Part shown: positions 1-5,141 of the stretch, one piece after another | Position numbering within the stretch: position 1 is the stretch's first letter | Layout: each line of letters begins with the position of its first letter | NCBI GenBank assembly: GCA_030642185.1 | Contig: DAOWOG010000021.1 | Location: 1 to 9,360 of the forward strand | Length of the DNA stretch: 9,360 nt | Direction: 5' to 3' | From: Helicobacteraceae bacterium | GTDB lineage: Bacteria > Campylobacterota > Campylobacteria > Campylobacterales > Sulfurimonadaceae | The notes under the pieces: model-generated | The model's input: only the letters and a program-made list of their open reading frames with translations | What the model was told of the DNA's origin: nothing | Databases searched by the model: none | Program-made: the position numbers and the translations under genes

Positions 1-6
1 AAAACA

Positions 7-363
7 GTGGAAATTGAAACAATTATGATTATCGCATTTGCTGCGGCACTGGGGCTTTCTCTTTGGAAGTTATATGCTTTTTTTCCAAAAAAGCGGCTTG
101 CTGATGATGACACCACATCTGAATCCGTCAATGAACTGACAACCATTGTCATCCAAAGTATAGTCCAAGGTCATAACGAACAGGGCGAACTTACTCACGA
201 AGAGCTTTTTTTGCGTATAACCACCCATGAAAACTTCGATAAAGAACACTTCTGGCGGTTCAATCACAACCGCCTGAACCAACTTCTGCGCAGCTACTAT
301 CTTGAGTTTCCCCATACCGATTCACTCAAAACGATCTATCTCAATGAAAAAAAGAGTGAATAA
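7..363 (+). CDS. small membrane-anchored hypothetical protein, possibly 5'-truncated
   Basis: I do not recognise this family. The frame is open to the left edge of the window, so the gene may begin further upstream. The first usable codons here are GTG at 7 and ATG at 25, and no ribosome binding site is visible in the six bases before the GTG. The N-terminus holds one hydrophobic segment (about residues 7-26, starting MIIAFAAALGLSLWKLY), followed by a basic patch (PKKR). This fits a single N-in transmembrane anchor with the rest in the cytoplasm. The remaining ~90 residues are polar and helix-rich (VNELTTIVIQSIV, then HEELFLRI and RLNQLLRSYYLEF), loosely like a small winged-helix or helical-bundle domain, but that is only an impression. 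The gene stops 14 bp before the end of the convergent secreted-protein gene, with no clear terminator between them. Confidence 0.6.
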   Translation: MEIETIMIIAFAAALGLSLWKLYAFFPKKRLADDDTTSESVNELTTIVIQSIVQGHNEQGELTHEELFLRITTHENFDKEHFWRFNHNRLNQLLRSYYLEFPHTDSLKTIYLNEKKSE

Positions 364-377
364 TCCTGAAGAGGTTT

Positions 378-926
378 TTACTGATACCAGTGCCGTTGTA
401 GCAGTGAGGCGCCTTTATATTCATCGACCAGAACGCGTACAGGTTTGTCATCCGATATCGATAAAAAAATTATCTTCTCCCCTTCTGTGATCTTTATCAT
501 TTTTGTCTCTCCGCCCAGACGTTTAAAATCTCCTAGGGAGAGATGTTCAAAAACTGTAGAGAGAATATGCTCATTCTTTGGAAGTTGCAGATTAGTAATA
601 TTAATATCATCAAGCATAAACTGATAAATCAAACGTTTCTGCAGCAGCAATGTCGAAAAGTAGGTAGCACTGTTACGCATAGCAGGGGAATTGACCAGAT
701 GACGCTGTAAAGAACCCAGTATGTTGATGCTGTCAATTTTTGCACAGGCCATGCCTGTCAGCGCCAATAAATGTTCATCGCGTTTTCCACTATAATAGGC
801 ACTCATCCCTTTGTTACAAACCGATCTGTACTTCCCTGCTTTATACTGACTAACCAACTTTTCAGCGATTTCCGCCTGACTGGCTGAAACCAAAACAAGC
901 AGTGTTATAATAAAAATTCTTATCAC
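378..926 (-). CDS. secreted periplasmic hypothetical protein, TPR-like N-terminal half
   Basis: Function unknown. The 182-residue product begins with a clear Sec signal peptide (MIRIFIITLLVLVSASQA, likely cleaved after A18). After it come amphipathic helices (residues ~19-70) with the feel of tetratricopeptide-type repeats: AEKLVSQYKAGKYRSV, then MSAYYSGKRDEHLLALTGMACAK. The mature part has two cysteines, C37 and C61, which could form a disulfide in the periplasm. The C-terminal part is more strand-like and may be a small beta domain. The start is GTG at 926. Its first four bases (GTGA) overlap the stop of the upstream gene, and the ribosome binding site is weak, so translation is probably coupled. 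It is the second gene of a two-gene minus-strand operon. It could be an accessory subunit of an envelope complex, but nothing here shows which. Confidence 0.65.
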   Translation of the reverse strand: MIRIFIITLLVLVSASQAEIAEKLVSQYKAGKYRSVCNKGMSAYYSGKRDEHLLALTGMACAKIDSINILGSLQRHLVNSPAMRNSATYFSTLLLQKRLIYQFMLDDINITNLQLPKNEHILSTVFEHLSLGDFKRLGGETKMIKITEGEKIIFLSISDDKPVRVLVDEYKGASLLQRHWYQ

Positions 927-1243
927 GCTTGTTTAAATCCCAATATACATATCTGATTTACCTCTTCATCAAGCTCAACATTATGTTCATTTGCCCAGAC
1001 GATAATTTCGCTGTCATGATTCATGAATGCTTCATCTGCAAGCATGTCATTTTTAATTTTTATCATGTTTCGATCACTCGTCAAAGAAAGATAGTAGTCA
1101 CTATGCACAAAAAACTCTTCCAACTCCAAAAGAGCTTTAACCATCATATCAAACTCAGAATAGTTTTTTTCGATACATTCTACGCGATCTAACAATTTTT
1201 CATCGTTTCCATATCCGCATATACGTAACAATTCATACTTCAT
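923..1243 (-). CDS. small cytoplasmic hypothetical protein, first gene of a coupled pair
   Basis: I do not recognise this 106-residue protein. It has no signal peptide or membrane segment. It is rich in acidic residues and probably mostly helical (DEKLLDRVECIEKNYSEF, MMVKALLELEEFF, SEIIVWANEHNVELDEEVN). The ATG at 1243 is supported by an AAAAGG-type ribosome binding site 6-9 bases upstream, and by an extended -10 promoter about 40 bp upstream. Its TGA stop overlaps the GTG start of the next gene as GTGA. The two proteins are therefore probably made together, although one stays in the cytoplasm and the other is exported. It is divergent from the coiled-coil protein gene at 1414. Confidence 0.6.
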   Translation of the reverse strand: MKYELLRICGYGNDEKLLDRVECIEKNYSEFDMMVKALLELEEFFVHSDYYLSLTSDRNMIKIKNDMLADEAFMNHDSEIIVWANEHNVELDEEVNQICILGFKQA

Positions 1244-1280
1244 GTATAGCCTTTTTAAATACCCAATGTGCTGTTATTAA

Positions 1281-1286
1281 ATCATA
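1281..1286 (-). promoter_or_regulatory. extended -10 promoter for the 1243-378 gene pair
   Basis: On the minus strand the region reads TGGTATGAT, an extended -10 element (TG-N-TATGAT). It lies 38 bp upstream of the ATG at 1243, giving a predicted leader of about 30 nt. No good -35 hexamer is present, which is usual for sigma-70 promoters in Campylobacterota. The call rests on motif and spacing only. Confidence 0.45.
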
Positions 1287-1368
1287 CCATAACTCATCCG
1301 GTAAGAGTACTTAAATAATACACTGTAACCTGTCGCAGACTCTTTTTTCGCTACCGTAATAAAATATA

Positions 1369-1377
1369 TGGTAAAAT
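1369..1377 (+). promoter_or_regulatory. extended -10 promoter for the coiled-coil protein gene
   Basis: TGGTAAAAT is an extended -10 element (TG-N-TAAAAT). It lies 36 bp before the ATG at 1414, and a T-rich tract (1341-1348) lies upstream. The resulting leader of about 30 nt carries the GAAGGA ribosome binding site at 1403-1408. This is a motif-based call in the divergent intergenic region. Confidence 0.45.
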
Positions 1378-1413
1378 CCAAAACTAGAGATAACAACAGT
1401 GCGAAGGACTCTA

Positions 1414-2103
1414 ATGCGACTTACTATTGATGAATATGCACGGCAGTTTAAAATGTCAAAAGAGATGATCCATTCAAAGCTTCGGGCTAAACGTCTTGAA
1501 TACATTATTGAAAACGGCACAACCTATATCATCCTTCATCAGCATCCTCAAACAGAAAACAGGAACAGTCAATCCAACAGCAGCGTAAAACCGGCAGAAA
1601 AAATGCCTGCTCGTCCAAAAACGACTGTCGGAACGATCATCGCACTCTATCAGAAAGAAAATCGCCAACTTAAGTCCCGTATTGTAGAACTTGAAAATAA
1701 AATTGACCGTCTGATTGATGACAAAGAGCAGATGCTTCGCGATGAACGGGACCGTATAGAAAAGATCTATACCAACCGTGATGAACAGCTTAAATCATTT
1801 TTGGAATTGATCAACACCAAACTTTTGCAATCCTCTCAGGGAACAGTTCATGATATCGACCTTGATCAGGATACAGAGCCAGTCGCCTATGACGCTGCAT
1901 CCATAGAAGCTTCATGGCAGCAGAGCCATTTTGTCGAACTGCGTAAATATCTCAAAACACTCGAGCTTGATTCGGCATCCAGAAAGGCAATCAAAAAAAG
2001 ATTCGCAAACGGATACGGATATGATGTACGTGTCATCCAGCAAAACGGCGAATTTTTTCTTGATTTTTCCAAATATGACTACAGTGATCTATTAAAGCAC
2101 TGA
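1414..2103 (+). CDS. putative DNA-binding coiled-coil protein (DUF3972-like)
   Basis: The protein has 229 residues if started at ATG 1414, which has a good GAAGGA site at 1403-1408; a GTG at 1399 is in frame but poorly placed. Three parts are visible. Residues 1-42 look like a MerR/excisionase-type helix-turn-helix (LTIDEYARQFKMSKEMIHSK, then a short strand hairpin ENGTTYIIL). Residues ~70-140 form a long charged coiled coil (LYQKENRQLKSRIVELENKI). The C-terminal domain, ~170-229, is compact and basic (LRKYLKTLELDSASRKAIKK, RFANGYGYDVRVIQQNGEFF, then LDFSKYDYSDLL). The C-terminal pattern reminds me of the epsilonproteobacterial DUF3972 family; that is from memory and unverified. The family has no assigned role. 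The architecture suggests an oligomeric DNA-associated protein, perhaps a regulator or nucleoid factor. It appears monocistronic. Confidence 0.7.
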   Translation: MRLTIDEYARQFKMSKEMIHSKLRAKRLEYIIENGTTYIILHQHPQTENRNSQSNSSVKPAEKMPARPKTTVGTIIALYQKENRQLKSRIVELENKIDRLIDDKEQMLRDERDRIEKIYTNRDEQLKSFLELINTKLLQSSQGTVHDIDLDQDTEPVAYDAASIEASWQQSHFVELRKYLKTLELDSASRKAIKKRFANGYGYDVRVIQQNGEFFLDFSKYDYSDLLKH

Positions 2104-2339
2104 TTGGCTTTTCTATCTCCTCCTCGTCAAAACTTCAGAACACCTCTCAAAAAACAGATACGGGTCCTTACATTCATCAAGACTTTTTATACGATAAACC
2201 GTATATATAACATATATTTATTGATAAAATACTGTTATTTTTCTCATTCTATTCGATTATTGTCATATAATATAAATTAATATAGACATTACATACATAT
2301 TTTTGCATATTTTAAGAATCAATACTCTAAACTTTGAAC
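2104..2339. other. AT-rich intergenic region before the HTH gene
   Basis: This 236-bp gap has no credible coding frame. It holds a weak stem-loop (TATACG/CGTATA, 2188-2205, loop ATAAAC) that could end the upstream gene's transcript. Very AT-rich sequence runs from about 2200 to 2330 and includes a consensus TATAAT. The AT-rich block is typical of promoter DNA in these bacteria and could also be bound by nucleoid proteins. I see no tRNA or other RNA gene. Confidence 0.5.
2266..2271 (+). promoter_or_regulatory. -10 box (TATAAT) for the HTH / basic protein pair
   Basis: A perfect TATAAT lies within TGTCATATAATATAAAT, in a strongly AT-rich stretch 68 bp upstream of the ATG at 2340. No convincing -35 is present. 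The leader would be about 60 nt, longer than for other genes here. In such AT-rich DNA the match could be chance. Confidence 0.4.
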
Positions 2340-2585
2340 ATGGAACTGATCGATGTTTTCAATATTCTTCACAATGCAGTTGAAGCTCAAAGTAACGGTA
2401 AAAAAATCTCCCAAAAGGAGATGGCACTTTTTGTAGGTGTCTCAATGCGTACTTATCAGGATTGGAAACTGGGAAATGCCAAACCTCAGGCTGCCCGCGT
2501 AGTGCTGGAAATGCTCGGAAAACTTGATGATGAAGATATCATCAGAGTGGTCCGTAAAATCAACCGACTTGGGAGTCAAAGGTGA
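2340..2585 (+). CDS. small HTH (XRE/Cro-like) transcriptional regulator
   Basis: An 81-residue protein that is little more than a DNA-binding domain. Residues ~23-50 give a good helix-turn-helix of the Cro/C1 type: ISQKEMALFVGVSMRTYQDW followed by KLGNAKP, where QKEMALFVGVS is helix 2 and turn and MRTYQDWKLG the recognition helix. Helices flank it on both sides (MELIDVFNILHNAVEAQ and AARVVLEMLGKLDDEDIIRV). The start is ATG at 2340; a TTG six bases earlier is also in frame, and neither has a strong ribosome binding site. Its TGA overlaps the GTG start of the next gene (GTGA), so the two are co-translated. Such small XRE proteins act as autoregulators, or as antitoxins in toxin-antitoxin pairs, but the partner here does not look like a known toxin. 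The target is unknown. Confidence 0.7.
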   Translation: MELIDVFNILHNAVEAQSNGKKISQKEMALFVGVSMRTYQDWKLGNAKPQAARVVLEMLGKLDDEDIIRVVRKINRLGSQR

Positions 2586-2836
2586 ATACGCTAACTGAAC
2601 AGGAACGCATCGGTCTTGAAGATGTCTTTTTATCTATCTCAACACCATCTTCAAAAATAGCCTATTTTGCAAAATTCAGGCATGCAACTGCCGGATTGTT
2701 TAAAAAGAGGTTTTCGATCAGAGTAAGCCATATCCCCCAAAATATGCTGCTTATCGTCAAAAAAAGCTTTAAAAAGCCAGCTTTTCCGCCTCTTTTTAAT
2801 AAAATTGTAAAAATGAAGAAAAAATTAAGCCAATAG
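2582..2836 (+). CDS. small basic hypothetical protein coupled to the HTH regulator
   Basis: I do not recognise this 84-residue protein. The start is GTG at 2582, overlapping the HTH gene's stop as GTGA, with GGGAG just upstream (2570-2574). The first ~20 residues are acidic and probably helical (LTEQERIGLEDVFLSIS). The rest is strongly basic with repeated lysine clusters (FKKRF, VKKSFKKP, VKMKKKLSQ), which suggests nucleic-acid or membrane-surface contact. There is no signal peptide or clear membrane span, and no toxin motif I can name. The tight coupling to an HTH regulator argues that they work together. A near-perfect palindrome overlapping the stop codon follows at 2833-2859. Confidence 0.55.
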   Translation: MNTLTEQERIGLEDVFLSISTPSSKIAYFAKFRHATAGLFKKRFSIRVSHIPQNMLLIVKKSFKKPAFPPLFNKIVKMKKKLSQ

Positions 2837-2859
2837 ACTATAAAGTACTTTAAGTCTAT
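2833..2859. repeat. 27-bp near-palindrome at the end of the basic-protein gene
   Basis: The left arm ATAGACT (2833-2839) pairs with AGTCTAT (2853-2859) around the inner palindrome TAAAGTACTTTA (2841-2852). Only one unpaired base breaks full symmetry. As RNA it would form a long AT-rich hairpin that starts in the stop codon of the basic-protein gene. No U-tract follows directly, so it is a poor intrinsic terminator. It could equally be an operator for the HTH protein encoded just upstream, or for the hup promoter downstream. Confidence 0.5.
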
Positions 2860-2933
2860 CACTTAAACATCCTTCATTTCCTAGCAGGTGGGGGGTTTAG
2901 GGAGAGTTAGATATCTATTCAAAGGGGTGAGAA

Positions 2934-3218
2934 ATGAATAAAGCGCAGTTCGTTGAGTTGGTACAGAAAAGCGGTGACTACAAAACAAAAGTAGAGGCAG
3001 AAAATGCTATCAGTGCATTTACAGATGCTGTCACTGATGCATTGGTTGCACAGGAAGATATTTCACTTGTCGGTTTTGGCGGTTTTACAGCTGTATTGCA
3101 AAAAGGTAAAAGCGGTACCGTACCGGGTACAACCAAAACATATACAACTCAGGACAAAATGGTTCCTAAATTCAAGCCGGGTAAAAGTCTTAAAGATCGC
3201 GTTGCTGCCGGTAAATAA
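2934..3218 (+). CDS. hup: HU-family nucleoid DNA-binding protein
   Basis: HU is the small histone-like protein that dimerises, bends and wraps DNA, and supports replication initiation and nucleoid packing. The 94-residue length is normal. Visible marks are the N-terminal MNKAQFVELV helix, the dimer core VGFGGFTA (residues 46-53), the DNA-binding arm with the intercalating proline P64 in GTVPGTTKTY, and the C-terminal FKPGKSLKDRV (80-90). The arm lacks the common GRNPQTG form and has the GxVPGxxKTY form found in Helicobacter and other Campylobacterota. The start is supported by a strong AAGGGGTG site at 2922-2929. It seems to be transcribed alone, from a promoter in 2860-2920, and ends at the hairpin 3228-3250. 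Confidence 0.95.
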   Translation: MNKAQFVELVQKSGDYKTKVEAENAISAFTDAVTDALVAQEDISLVGFGGFTAVLQKGKSGTVPGTTKTYTTQDKMVPKFKPGKSLKDRVAAGK

Positions 3219-3227
3219 ACAGCACCA

Positions 3228-3250
3228 TATACTGCGTTTTTCGCAGTATA
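3228..3250 (+). terminator. stem-loop terminator after hup
   Basis: A perfect 9-bp stem TATACTGCG / CGCAGTATA with a TTTTT loop begins 10 bp after the hup stop. The sequence after it (CTATTTAACA) is only moderately T-rich, with a long T run further on at 3274-3282. It is probably an intrinsic terminator or an mRNA 3'-end stabiliser. Confidence 0.6.
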
Positions 3251-3316
3251 CTATTTAACACACCTTCAAAAACCTTTTTTTATTTTAAACTTCAAATACT
3301 ATTTTCTATCATGCTT

Positions 3317-3330
3317 AGTACTTAAGTACT
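3317..3330. promoter_or_regulatory. perfect 14-bp palindrome upstream of msrB, candidate operator
   Basis: AGTACTTAAGTACT is a perfect palindrome 37 bp before the msrB ATG. A possible -10 box (TATCAT, 3307-3312) lies directly upstream and would place transcription start inside the palindrome, a classic operator position. The half-site AGTACTTAA recurs at 1306-1314, and a variant with AAGTACTT lies in the 2833-2859 palindrome. The regulator is unknown and the function inferred. Confidence 0.4.
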
Positions 3331-3367
3331 TTTATTGCACAATTCTCTACCAAAATAAGGATGACAT

Positions 3368-3760
3368 ATGCAAAAAGTAGTAAAAACTGACCGAGAGTGG
3401 CGCGAACAGCTTTCACCGGAGGCTTACCATGTCTGTAGAGAGCACGGTACAGAAGCAGCGTTTAGCGGTGCTCTTTATGACTATAAAGGTGAAGGAGTCT
3501 ATCACTGTGTCTGCTGTGATGCACCCCTTTTTACTTCCGATACCAAGTTTGATTCCGGGACCGGATGGCCAAGTTATTTTGAACCGGTTTCAGCTGAAGC
3601 CATCATAGAACATCGGGATAAAAGTTTCGGTATGGTCCGCGTTGAAGTTGTCTGTGCAAGCTGTGATGCCCATCTTGGACATGTATTTGAAGATGGTCCC
3701 GCACCGACAGGATTACGTTACTGCATCAACTCTGTCTGTCTGACAATCGAAGAGGATTAG
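3368..3760 (+). CDS. msrB: peptide-methionine (R)-S-oxide reductase MsrB
   Basis: MsrB reduces the R-epimer of methionine sulfoxide in oxidised proteins, normally with thioredoxin as reductant. The 130-residue protein is a complete single MsrB domain. The structural zinc is held by C47/C50 ([11 protein letters not shown]) and C96/C99 ([17 protein letters not shown]). The substrate pocket motif GTGWPSY is at 64-70, and the catalytic cysteine is C119 in RYCINS (117-122). Extra cysteines are C23, C49 and C124; C124, five residues after the catalytic one (RYCINSVCL), is unusual and might act in resolving the sulfenic acid. There is no signal peptide, so it is cytoplasmic. The AAGGA site at 3357-3361 supports the ATG. 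It is a stand-alone gene, not fused to MsrA, probably under its own promoter and ending at the hairpin 3768-3787. Confidence 0.96.
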   Translation: MQKVVKTDREWREQLSPEAYHVCREHGTEAAFSGALYDYKGEGVYHCVCCDAPLFTSDTKFDSGTGWPSYFEPVSAEAIIEHRDKSFGMVRVEVVCASCDAHLGHVFEDGPAPTGLRYCINSVCLTIEED

Positions 3761-3767
3761 TCTTTGT

Positions 3768-3787
3768 CATCGGACATAGGTCCGATG
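3768..3787. terminator. hairpin between convergent msrB and outer-membrane protein genes
   Basis: CATCGGAC - ATAG - GTCCGATG gives a perfect 8-bp GC-containing stem with a 4-base loop. It lies 7 bp after the msrB stop and 6 bp beyond the stop of the convergent barrel gene. On the plus strand it is followed by AGATTTTTAG, a usable T tract. On the minus strand the tail is poor. It probably ends msrB transcription and may also protect the other transcript's 3' end. Confidence 0.65.
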
Positions 3788-3793
3788 AGATTT

Positions 3794-4297
3794 TTAGAAG
3801 TTGTACTCGACTCCGGCAGAATAGAGGTTGATAAACTCACCCTGATACGTAAAGTCAACATAGGCACCCCAGTTGTCATTAAACTTATACAGACCGTTCA
3901 CACCGCTGCTAAACCCGATATCACGCGTATGGACACTTTCAGAATCACCCAGGTTTGGCAAAATAATACCAAAACGCGGACGAACATAAAAACCGCTGTC
4001 ATTCACGTTGATCGTATACGCTGCATACGTTGCGAGTGTCAATACGTTTTGTTTATCATTTCCATACTCAGGATCCAAAACAGATTTGGTAATTTCGACT
4101 TCTGCTGAAAAGTTTTGAAGCAGTTGATCAAACTTCATACCGCCTCGCAGGATCAATGCAGCACCACCGTCTATACCGCTGATATCCGGTACGGCCTCAT
4201 AACCCAGTCCGCCGCCGATATAGAAATCAGATGTCTCTGCGTTTACAGCAGTTGTCATCATCAATGTTGTCAATAGTATCCAGATTTTCTTATTCAT
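3794..4297 (-). CDS. small outer-membrane beta-barrel protein
   Basis: A 167-residue exported protein with a standard signal peptide (MNKKIWILLTTLMMTTAVNA, cleavage after A20). The mature part looks like an 8-stranded OmpA/OmpW-type barrel: FYIGGGLGYEAV at the start, GGAALILRGGMKF, VLTLATYAAYTI, GFYVRPRFGIIL, IGFSSGVNGLYKF, WGAYVDFTYQGEF and the last strand LYSAGVEYNF. The C-terminal phenylalanine after alternating hydrophobics is the BAM recognition signal. No peptidoglycan-binding domain follows, so it is the barrel alone. An excellent AAGGAGATATA ribosome binding site precedes the ATG at 4297. It shares a divergent promoter region with the cyclophilin gene. The exact role (pore, adhesin or structural) cannot be read from the sequence. 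Confidence 0.8.
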   Translation of the reverse strand: MNKKIWILLTTLMMTTAVNAETSDFYIGGGLGYEAVPDISGIDGGAALILRGGMKFDQLLQNFSAEVEITKSVLDPEYGNDKQNVLTLATYAAYTINVNDSGFYVRPRFGIILPNLGDSESVHTRDIGFSSGVNGLYKFNDNWGAYVDFTYQGEFINLYSAGVEYNF

Positions 4298-4322
4298 TAT
4301 ATCTCCTTGATTTTGTTTCGGA

Positions 4323-4328
4323 ATTGTA
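4323..4328 (-). promoter_or_regulatory. -10 box (TACAAT) for the outer-membrane protein gene
   Basis: On the minus strand TACAAT lies 26 bp upstream of the ATG at 4297. This leaves a short leader carrying the strong AAGGAGATATA site. It is back to back with the cyclophilin promoter (TATAAT at 4351-4356), so two divergent promoters fit in under 40 bp. No clear -35 is visible. Confidence 0.5.
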
Positions 4329-4350
4329 GCCCAATATGTTTTAATTGCGC

Positions 4351-4356
4351 TATAAT
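4351..4356 (+). promoter_or_regulatory. -10 box (TATAAT) for the cyclophilin gene
   Basis: A perfect TATAAT 22 bp before the ATG at 4378 predicts a leader of only about 15 nt containing AAAAAGG. Its position inside the upstream in-frame extension rules out the TTG at 4345 as the start and fixes translation at 4378. Confidence 0.6.
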
Positions 4357-4377
4357 CTCGCCAAAAAAAGGCCCTGT

Positions 4378-4935
4378 ATGCTTAAAGCCATTGCTCTCAC
4401 TTTCTTTCTGATCATCTCACTCTATGGTACGGAATCACCCAAACACCCGCATGTTGTCCTGCAAACGACACAAGGCACTATTGAATTGGAACTCTTTGAC
4501 GATGCCGCACCTCTGGCCGTCGAAAACTTTGTGACACATTCGAAAAACGGTTACTATGACGGTCTGATCTTTCATCGCATCATCAAGAACTTTATGATCC
4601 AGGGCGGTGATCCTACCGGAACTGGACGCAGCGGAGCATCCATCTGGAACAAACCTTTCAAAGACGAGTTTAAACAGGGCCTTGTATTTGACAAAGCGGG
4701 TATCCTGGCCATGGCCAATGCCGGTCCGTCAACAAACCAAAGCCAGTTTTTTATTACCACTGCTCCGACACCATGGCTCAATGGCTATCACACCATCTTT
4801 GGAAAAGTTGTCAAGGGTATGGATGTGCTTAAAAAGCTCAACAACATTCCGACGAATGGCCGCGATCGCGGTGACCGCCCTCTTATAAAGCAGGAAATTA
4901 TCAAAGCCACTGTCATTATTCCAACAGCCAAATAG
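4378..4935 (+). CDS. exported cyclophilin-type peptidyl-prolyl cis-trans isomerase
   Basis: The enzyme catalyses cis-trans isomerisation at proline and assists protein folding, here probably in the periplasm. The 185-residue protein has a hydrophobic N-terminus (LKAIALTFFLIISLYG) that reads as a signal peptide without a lipobox, then one cyclophilin domain from residue 26. Active-site motifs are FHRIIKNFMIQGGDPTGTGR (65-84, with H66, R67, F72, M73 and Q75), MANAGPSTNQSQFFIT (112-127), and WLNGYHTIFGKVV (133-145, with W133 at the cyclosporin-contact position). The ATG at 4378 is chosen because a TATAAT promoter occupies the upstream in-frame sequence and AAAAAGG is well spaced. It is divergent from the outer-membrane barrel gene, which might be a client, but that is only proximity. 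The stem-loop at 4942-4956 follows. Confidence 0.93.
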   Translation: MLKAIALTFFLIISLYGTESPKHPHVVLQTTQGTIELELFDDAAPLAVENFVTHSKNGYYDGLIFHRIIKNFMIQGGDPTGTGRSGASIWNKPFKDEFKQGLVFDKAGILAMANAGPSTNQSQFFITTAPTPWLNGYHTIFGKVVKGMDVLKKLNNIPTNGRDRGDRPLIKQEIIKATVIIPTAK

Positions 4936-4941
4936 AAAATT

Positions 4942-4956
4942 GCGGCATTGAGCCGC
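4942..4956. terminator. short GC stem-loop after the cyclophilin gene
   Basis: GCGGC - ATTGA - GCCGC lies 6 bp after the stop at 4935. The plus-strand tail is not T-rich. On the minus strand the stem is followed by AATTTTC, so it may act better on transcripts arriving from folP. A weak, possibly bidirectional terminator. Confidence 0.4.
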
Positions 4957-4971
4957 TCCAAAGACTTCTTA

Positions 4972-4982
4972 ATTGCAGGGCA
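4972..4982 (+). repeat. 11-bp direct repeat flanking REPIN copy 1, left
   Basis: ATTGCAGGGCA occurs here and again at 5139-5149, on either side of the element. It could be a target-site duplication. However, the following bases (CACCTC here, GCTC on the right) and a related AGGGCACCTC at 9208-9217 (minus strand) suggest it belongs to the repeat family itself. Confidence 0.6.
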
Positions 4983-4987
4983 CCTCA

Positions 4988-5141
4988 AATGCCATTAAGC
5001 TAAGAGAGTAAAATGTCAAAAAAAGGTGGCCAGACTATTTCGGGGGTGAGACTTTAGTCTTACTTTCAGGGCTTGACAGGCTTGTTAATGCGACTAAAGT
5101 CGCAGCCCCGAGAACGTAAAATCGCTTAGCCTAATGGCATT
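4988..5141 (+). repeat. REPIN-like repeat, copy 1, with 17-bp terminal inverted repeats
   Basis: This element lies between the convergent cyclophilin and folP genes. Its ends are near-perfect inverted repeats: AATGCCATTAAGCTAAG at 4988-5004 against the reverse complement of 5125-5141, one mismatch. Inside are two REP-type units in opposite orientation, at 5041-5060 and 5091-5110. They match at 17 of 20 positions and can pair into a long hairpin around a 30-base spacer. Each also has its own small stem (AGACT-TT-AGTCT and GCGACT-AA-AGTCGC). There is no coding frame. Bases 5002-5138 match the second copy (9224-9360, inverted) with 6 differences and no gap, and 5039-5122 are identical. REPs of this kind are normally mobilised in trans by a RAYT (Y1-type) transposase, which would lie elsewhere in the genome. 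Confidence 0.85.

Noticed and set aside
2104..2339. A tRNA or small RNA in the AT-rich gap
   Set aside because: No cloverleaf, no GTTCRA-type T-loop and no strong terminator; only a weak 6-bp stem-loop and promoter-like AT-rich DNA.
2340..2836. Classical type II toxin-antitoxin pair (HigBA-like)
   Set aside because: The HTH protein would fit an antitoxin, but the partner lacks RelE/HigB-type size and motifs and is mostly lysine-rich tail.
2887..2927. G-rich tract before hup as a G-quadruplex
   Set aside because: There are only three runs of three or more G (2889-2895 region, 2900-2902 and 2924-2927), unevenly spaced; too few for a convincing four-run quadruplex.
3764..4108. Open plus-strand frame of 114 codons opposite the outer-membrane protein gene
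   Set aside because: It lies antisense to a gene with signal peptide, ribosome binding site and barrel pattern. It has no ribosome binding site of its own and starts in the msrB terminator hairpin.
4607..4888. Second plus-strand frame of 93 codons inside the cyclophilin gene
   Set aside because: It is fully contained in a gene with clear cyclophilin motifs. Its translation has low-complexity shadow character and no start signals.
4988..5141. CRISPR array or insertion sequence
   Set aside because: Only two inverted copies 4 kb apart with no regular spacers, so not CRISPR. There is no room for a transposase frame, so not an autonomous IS; it fits a non-autonomous REPIN/MITE-type repeat.
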